A stretch of 38,159 bases of DNA from Orenia marismortui DSM 5156 (lineage in GTDB: Bacteria; Bacillota; Halanaerobiia; Halobacteroidales; Halobacteroidaceae): NCBI RefSeq assembly GCF_000379025.1, contig NZ_KB900622.1:202642-240800 (forward strand), given 5' to 3'. Shown here one piece after another: positions 33,975 to 38,159 of the stretch; within the stretch, counting starts at the first letter, position 1, and each line of letters starts with the position of its first letter. The notes beneath the pieces are model-generated. The model searched no databases. It saw nothing but the letters and a program-made list of their open reading frames with translations, and was not told the origin of the DNA. A program made the position numbers and the translations under genes.

Positions 33975-34802
33975 CTAATCTATTAATTTTATGCCTTCAG
34001 CAGTTATATTTATAATTTCTTCTTTATACAGTCCACCTATGGCCTTTTTAAAGGTTCCTTTACTCATTTCTAAAACTTTCTTTATAAGATCTGGAGAACT
34101 CTTATCATTCAAAGCTAAAAATCCTTCTTTCTCTTTTAGTTTCTTAAGTATCTTAGTTTTTGCATCCTCTATTCTTCCATAACCAATCTTTCTCAAACTT
34201 AAGTCTATCTTATTATCTTCTCTAACCTTTTTAATATATCCCTTGTGTCTTTGACCAATTTTTAAATTTTTAAAGATATCATCATTATAAACTAAACCAT
34301 AATATTTATCATCAATTATTACTTCTACCCCTAAATCAGTATATCTGTAGATTAGAATGTTTACTTCATCACCTTCGGAAACATCTAATTCATTATGATT
34401 AATAAATCTATCAAATTTTTCAGTAGCAACTATTCTATCTGTTTCTTGATCAAGATAGACTCTTACTACATATTTTTTACCTTTTTTCATCTTACCACGC
34501 TGTTCTCTATAAGGAACTAACAAATCTTTCTCTAAGCCCCAATCTAAGAAAGCACCAATTCTACTAACATCTTTAACCTCTAAATAGGCATAATCTCCAA
34601 CCTCTGCTTTAGGTGTCAATGTCGTTGCTATTAGTCTATCCTCAGAGTCTTTATAGAGAAAAACCTTGAGAATATCACCTATTTCCGTACCTTCAGGAAT
34701 ATATTTCTTAGGTAAAAGTATTTCTTCACCACTTATCTCCAAATACAATCCAAAATCAACCTCTTTCACTACTTTTCCTTCATTATATTTTCCTATATTC
34801 AC
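33975..34802 (-). CDS. cvfB: S1-type RNA-binding protein (CvfB family)
   Basis: A 275-residue protein with tandem S1-like domains: VSRIGAFLDWGLEKDLLVP is the second S1 repeat (about 75-95), with further repeats to residue 215 and a C-terminal winged helix (LLKEKEGFLALNDKSSPDLI region). CvfB (YitL) proteins are RNA-binding virulence/expression regulators in Firmicutes. GTG start with AAAGGAGAT. Confidence 0.85.
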   Translation of the reverse strand: MNIGKYNEGKVVKEVDFGLYLEISGEEILLPKKYIPEGTEIGDILKVFLYKDSEDRLIATTLTPKAEVGDYAYLEVKDVSRIGAFLDWGLEKDLLVPYREQRGKMKKGKKYVVRVYLDQETDRIVATEKFDRFINHNELDVSEGDEVNILIYRYTDLGVEVIIDDKYYGLVYNDDIFKNLKIGQRHKGYIKKVREDNKIDLSLRKIGYGRIEDAKTKILKKLKEKEGFLALNDKSSPDLIKKVLEMSKGTFKKAIGGLYKEEIINITAEGIKLID

Positions 34803-34850
34803 TATTTCATCTCCTTTTATTATTACATTTATTTAAATCTCAAAATTATC

Positions 34851-36524
34851 TTACTTAGTTAGAAAATCTTTGAAATCACTCAAACTTAAAGTGTTAACTA
34901 GATCTTCTTTCTCTAACCAACCTTTTCTAGCAACTCCAACTCCAAATTCCATATTATCTAACTGTTTAATCTTATGAGCATCAGTATTAATAATAAATTT
35001 AGCTCCTAACTTATGAGCTAATTTAACATTATGGGAATTTAGATCTAATCTTTTAGGTGCAGAATTAATTTCTAATATAGTATTAGTTTCTACTGCCTTA
35101 TGTACTAATTTTTCAAAATCAATATTATAAGAAGCCCTACCTAGAATTAATCTACCAGTAGGATGTCCTAATATATCTACATAAGGATTATTTAAGGCCA
35201 TCATAATCCTCTTCATCATATCTTCTTGAGAATCACCAAACCCACTATGTATAGATGCTATAACTACATCTAATGATTCTAAAATATTATCCCCATAATC
35301 TAAACTATCATTTAATATATCTACCTCAGCACCCTTTAAAATTCTAATGTTTAACTCTTCATTTAATTTATCTATTTCTTCCCATTGCCTTTTTAGCCTA
35401 TCTACATCTAAACCATTAGCTATTGTTAAAGAATGTGTATGATCACAGATAGACAGATATTCATACCCTCTATTCTGACAAGCTCTTGCCATCTCTTCAA
35501 TTGTATATCTTCCATCACTCCAATTAGAATGTATATGTAAGTCACCTTTTATATCCTCTTTTTTTATACTTAAGGGTAGAGAATCTTCCCGAGCCCTATC
35601 CACAATTTCTAAATCACTTCTTAACTCTGGAATAATATAAGGAATATTAAGCTTATTAAATATATCTTTTTCACTTTCAAATTTATTTTCTAAATCGCCT
35701 TGTCTTATACTAAAAACACCCTTTAATTTTTTATTATATTCCTCAGTACCTGTTAGCCAAAATATCTTATTCCAAAAATCTGAAGAACTTGCTCTAATAA
35801 GCTCTATTTTTACTCCTAATTTACTATTTAAGATTAATTTTTGATTGTTTTCTTCTAAGATTTCCGAAATAATAGGTAATATTTTTATATTTTTAGATAT
35901 CACTTGAAAGTCTCTACATTCTATAATTAGAGATATTTTATTTATTATTTCTTCTCTTCTAGCTAGGCTACCTATAGCTTTAATTCTATGCACATCTTTA
36001 AATTTATATAGATAAGTTTTTAATTTATTAGACAGTAAACTTGCCTCACCTAAATCCAATTTATCGGTTTCATCTAATAGTCTATTAACACTACTTAAAA
36101 TTTTTCCTTCTGTTTTAGCTCCAATTCCACTAATCTGAGTCAATTGTCCCAACTCTGCTTTTCGTTTCAAATCTTCTAAATCCTCAATATTTAATTTATT
36201 ATATAACAACTTGACTTTGCTAGGACCTATCCCTGATACTTTAAGTAATGGAATTATACTAGGTGGATATTCTTTTATTAAATTGTCATACTCTTTACAA
36301 CTTCCAGTAGAAATTATTTCTTGGATTGTATTAGCTAAACTTTTTCCGATCCCAGATATTTCTGTTAACTCTCCTTTATCTACTAAATCTTTAATGTCCA
36401 CATCTAAATTTTTTATTTTTGCAATAGCATTCTCATAAGCCCTTATTTTGTAATTGTTTGCACCCTTTATTTTTAATAAACTAGCTATATCAACTAAAAC
36501 TAAATTCACAATTAAATTATTCAC
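34851..36524 (-). CDS. polX: PolX-type DNA polymerase / PHP phosphoesterase
   Basis: A 557-residue protein. It carries three helix-hairpin-helix motifs (SGIGKSLA, SGIGPSKV, SGIGAKTE; residues about 45-150), a family X palm (about 170-300) and a PHP domain (about 320-557) with intact motifs GDLHIHSNWSDG, ICDHT, HPTGR and NTDAH. In the palm, the GS-xxR-xxxxx-GDID pattern that supplies two catalytic Asp reads GSLARREEIINKIS, so both are missing. DNA synthesis is therefore doubtful while the exonuclease/AP-endonuclease PHP site looks intact. GTG 36524 is used (TTGGAGG upstream). Confidence 0.88.
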   Translation of the reverse strand: MNNLIVNLVLVDIASLLKIKGANNYKIRAYENAIAKIKNLDVDIKDLVDKGELTEISGIGKSLANTIQEIISTGSCKEYDNLIKEYPPSIIPLLKVSGIGPSKVKLLYNKLNIEDLEDLKRKAELGQLTQISGIGAKTEGKILSSVNRLLDETDKLDLGEASLLSNKLKTYLYKFKDVHRIKAIGSLARREEIINKISLIIECRDFQVISKNIKILPIISEILEENNQKLILNSKLGVKIELIRASSSDFWNKIFWLTGTEEYNKKLKGVFSIRQGDLENKFESEKDIFNKLNIPYIIPELRSDLEIVDRAREDSLPLSIKKEDIKGDLHIHSNWSDGRYTIEEMARACQNRGYEYLSICDHTHSLTIANGLDVDRLKRQWEEIDKLNEELNIRILKGAEVDILNDSLDYGDNILESLDVVIASIHSGFGDSQEDMMKRIMMALNNPYVDILGHPTGRLILGRASYNIDFEKLVHKAVETNTILEINSAPKRLDLNSHNVKLAHKLGAKFIINTDAHKIKQLDNMEFGVGVARKGWLEKEDLVNTLSLSDFKDFLTK

Positions 36525-36547
36525 ATTTATTGCCTCCAATTATTAGC

Positions 36548-37033
36548 TTATCTGGATATATCTTTAATCTTACTATCAATCAATGTGCTAAAACTTAATA
36601 TTTTAGGAGCAAAGTATGATTTATTTATCTGCTTTTCTATTAAATCAAAAGGAAGTTTATTCAATATTATTAGCGCTATATATAATATAAGCAATCCTTT
36701 AATAAATCCAAATAATAGTCCACCAAAACTATCAATAAAGGATAAAAACATAATATCTAACATTTGAATAATAAAATGACCAAATAAATTAATTATTAAA
36801 GTTACAATTAAAATAATAATAATAAAAGATATAAACTCAGCAATTTGTCTAGATAAATCAAATTTATGAAATATTAAATCACCAATAATCTTATACTGCT
36901 CTTGTGCAATATAAATTCCAATGACTATAGCTAATATCGCAGTAAATTGTCTTATTAATCCTATTTTATAACCTTTCACCATAAATATAAGCGATAAAAT
37001 TATAATTATTAGATCTAATAGATTAAAGTCCAA
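36548..37033 (-). CDS. CvpA family membrane protein
   Basis: A 161-residue protein with four hydrophobic spans (about 6-28, 32-52, 68-95 and 105-130) and the CvpA-type pattern DFNLLDLIIIILSLIFMVKGY. The frame is open upstream inside zapA, but AAAGGAG (37052-37046) with TTG 37033 gives a start that fits homologues; a TTG at 37042 is too close to the site, and an ATT at 37039 would be unusual. The 3' end of zapA and the start abut. Function in the family: linked to colicin V production in E. coli, otherwise unclear. Confidence 0.8.
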   Translation of the reverse strand: MDFNLLDLIIIILSLIFMVKGYKIGLIRQFTAILAIVIGIYIAQEQYKIIGDLIFHKFDLSRQIAEFISFIIIILIVTLIINLFGHFIIQMLDIMFLSFIDSFGGLLFGFIKGLLILYIALIILNKLPFDLIEKQINKSYFAPKILSFSTLIDSKIKDISR

Positions 37034-37034
37034 G

Positions 37035-37412
37035 CTAATCAAAGTCTCCTTTCTCAACCAATTCCAAAAATTCTTCATATTCTTCTTTTAATTCCCGATA
37101 TTTCTCTTTTAATTTATTATTCTCAGATAGTATCTTTTTAAAACTACTTTCTAGTTTATTATTATCTTCCTTTAAACTTTCATTTTTTTCCTGGACTCGA
37201 CAAAGCTTATCAGCAAAGTTCATAGCTCCAAGTATTATCACTCTATTTCTAGAAATTGATGTTATATTTTCTTGTATTTCTTTCATATGCTCATCAACAA
37301 AATTAGCAATACTCATAATATATTCAGAAGATTCTTTTCCCTTAATAATATATTCTTCACCTAAAATTTCAACTTTAACTTCAGATTTATTATAAGAGTT
37401 TTCTTTACTCAA
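37035..37412 (-). CDS. zapA: Cell division protein ZapA
   Basis: A 125-residue protein with an N-terminal ZapA domain (KVEILGEEYIIKGKESSEY ... MKEIQEN, then NRVIILGAMNFADKL) and a C-terminal coiled coil (about 80-120). ZapA bundles FtsZ at the division ring. TTG 37412 (MSKENSYNK) is chosen because GGAGG lies 8 bases upstream. It is followed closely by the cvpA-type gene, then polX, as in many clostridia. Confidence 0.88.
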   Translation of the reverse strand: MSKENSYNKSEVKVEILGEEYIIKGKESSEYIMSIANFVDEHMKEIQENITSISRNRVIILGAMNFADKLCRVQEKNESLKEDNNKLESSFKKILSENNKLKEKYRELKEEYEEFLELVEKGDFD

Positions 37413-37509
37413 TATTATTCCCTCCAAAGAGTTTAAAGTATTATCTTAATTATTTTTAACTATATATTAATTCAACATATTAATAAAAACTCCTTCCCAA
37501 ATAATAGAA

Positions 37510-37537
37510 AACCTTGTTATCAGTAGATAACAAGGTT
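37510..37537 (-). terminator. Terminator of the rRNA/tRNA operon
   Basis: AACCTTGTTATC-TACT-GATAACAAGGTT followed by TTC on the minus strand, 12 bases beyond tRNA-Gly. Perfect 12-bp stem. Confidence 0.85.
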
Positions 37538-37549
37538 GAATATACAAAT

Positions 37550-37625
37550 TGGAGCGAAAGACGAGATTCGAACTCGCGACCTTCTCGTTGGCAACGAGAT
37601 GCTCTACCAGCTGAGCTACTTTCGC
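37550..37625 (-). tRNA. tRNA-Gly (GCC)
   Basis: Cloverleaf with acceptor GCGAAAG/CTTTCGC, anticodon stem TCTCG/CGAGA around TTGCCAA, so anticodon GCC; T loop GGTTCGAATC-type. The CCA end is encoded. It is last in the tRNA cluster. Confidence 0.95.
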
Positions 37626-37631
37626 ATAAAA

Positions 37632-37716
37632 TGGTGGAGGGGAGAGGATTTGAACCTCTGAAGGCGTCGCCGGCAGATTTACAGTCTGCTCCCTTTGACC
37701 ACTCGGGAACCCCTCC
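37632..37716 (-). tRNA. tRNA-Tyr (GTA)
   Basis: Acceptor GGAGGGG/CCCCTCC, anticodon loop CTGTAAA (GTA) and the long variable arm of class II tRNAs (CGGCGACGCC region). The CCA end is encoded. Confidence 0.95.
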
Positions 37717-37829
37717 ATAATATTAAATTTACAATTTATAATGTCCAATTTACAATTAAAAAAAATTAGCAAGTTAAAATCTTTATTTTTAATTATCAAT
37801 TATTAATTATATATTGTTAATTGAATTAG
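37717..37829. other. Low-complexity spacer between tRNA-Tyr and tRNA-Glu
   Basis: About 110 bases of near-repeats of AATTTACAATT and AATTATCAATTATTAATTA; no gene. Confidence 0.6.
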
Positions 37830-37905
37830 TGGTACCCCCAAGGGGATTCGAACCCCTGTCGACGGGATGAAAACCCGTTATCCTAGGCCACTAGACGATG
37901 GGGGC
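37830..37905 (-). tRNA. tRNA-Glu (TTC)
   Basis: Acceptor GCCCCCA with a G1-U72 pair, anticodon loop TTTTCAT within ACGGG/CCCGT, T loop GGTTCGAATC; CCA encoded. Confidence 0.95.
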
Positions 37906-37908
37906 AAA

Positions 37909-37983
37909 TGGCTGGGATGGCTGGATTCGAACCAGCGAATGCAGGAGTCAAAGTCCTGTGCCTTACCGCTTGGCGACATCCCA
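37909..37983 (-). tRNA. tRNA-Gln (TTG)
   Basis: Acceptor TGGGATG/CATCCCA, anticodon loop CTTTGAC (TTG) in CAGGA/TCCTG, discriminator G and an encoded CCA. Confidence 0.95.
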
Positions 37984-37996
37984 ACACATTAGGCGA

Positions 37997-38038
37997 TAGG
38001 TGTTTGGTAATAGGCTTTAGGATTTTTCCTAACACCTA
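37997..38038. other. Hairpin in the 5S to tRNA spacer
   Basis: TAGGTGTT pairs with AACACCTA, with a nested AGGA...TCCT. It lies between 5S rRNA and tRNA-Gln and may be an RNase processing site; the surrounding CCTAA-rich words look like a worn simple repeat. Confidence 0.45.
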
Positions 38039-38069
38039 GAACCTAACTTCTAACTCCTAAATTAATTCT

Positions 38070-38159
38070 GGCAGTGACCTACGCTCCCACAGGGCTGCCC
38101 CTGCAGTACCATCGGCGCTGGAGGACTTAACTGCTGTGTTCGAAATGGGAACAGGTGTG
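38070..38159 (-). rRNA. rrf: 5S rRNA, 3' part (cut by window edge)
   Basis: About 90 bases matching conserved 5S blocks on the minus strand: CCTGTTCCCATTTCGAACAC, GAAGTTAAG-type loop (CAGTTAAGTCC), CGCCGATGGTACTGC and TGGGAGCGTAGGTC. It precedes four tRNA genes, so the window ends in the tail of an rRNA operon. Confidence 0.95.

Noticed and set aside
1-38159. CRISPR array or restriction system
   Set aside because: No regularly spaced repeats of 23-40 bases and no cas, methylase or endonuclease motif were seen.

Overview
The window is AT-rich DNA from a spore-forming, low-GC Firmicute. Two things point to sporulation. One is the 5' part of the late sporulation sigma factor gene sigK. The other is a yunB gene. 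Gene order from alaS to udk follows the Bacillus subtilis alaS-ireB-ruvX-yrzB-mltG-trmR-trhP-udk block. The style of the genes would fit a clostridial or halanaerobial lineage (an Orenia-like organism is a guess), but the sequence alone does not settle the genus.

Positions 1-7.1 kb are the right-hand part of a phage-like element inserted in sigK, i.e. a skin-type element. sigK (minus strand) runs from about 7348 and is cut after the codons for KKFENT; the missing 3' part should lie beyond the left edge. Next to the junction, and convergent with sigK, is a large serine recombinase (5630-7081). Inside lie a membrane protein of unknown role, an ImmA-type metallopeptidase, a CI-like repressor, an operator/promoter switch region and a Cro-like gene. 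Leftward from these runs a train of small phage early genes, including an ORF6N antirepressor-type protein. sigK itself has a candidate SigE/SpoIIID control region.

Positions 7.4-8.8 kb are a loose region with a lipoprotein gene, a decayed copy of the 3' end of a DUF4911 gene whose intact copy lies at 8804-9025, a perfect 19-bp palindrome and otherwise featureless AT-rich DNA.

Positions 8.8-24 kb are conserved housekeeping genes on the minus strand: DUF4911, udk, a U32 tRNA hydroxylation protein (TrhP type), trmR, mltG, a DUF4258 gene, a DUF1292 gene, ruvX, a three-gene envelope cluster (baseplate-J-like membrane protein, FtsA-like ATPase, alkaline-phosphatase-fold membrane protein), ireB, alaS and an AI-2E family permease. 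One plus-strand gene (13063-13527) encodes a charged protein of unknown function.

Positions 24-37.4 kb carry a PRC-barrel protein, a TIM-barrel protein, yunB, tyrS, a divergent class A penicillin-binding protein, then on the minus strand mutS2, a thioredoxin-like protein, a NIF3-family protein, a CvfB-like S1 protein, polX, cvpA and zapA. The polX polymerase site and the MutS2 Smr motif look degenerate. The right end holds tRNA-Gly, tRNA-Tyr, tRNA-Glu and tRNA-Gln behind a 5S rRNA gene cut by the window edge, i.e. the tail of an rRNA operon transcribed leftward.
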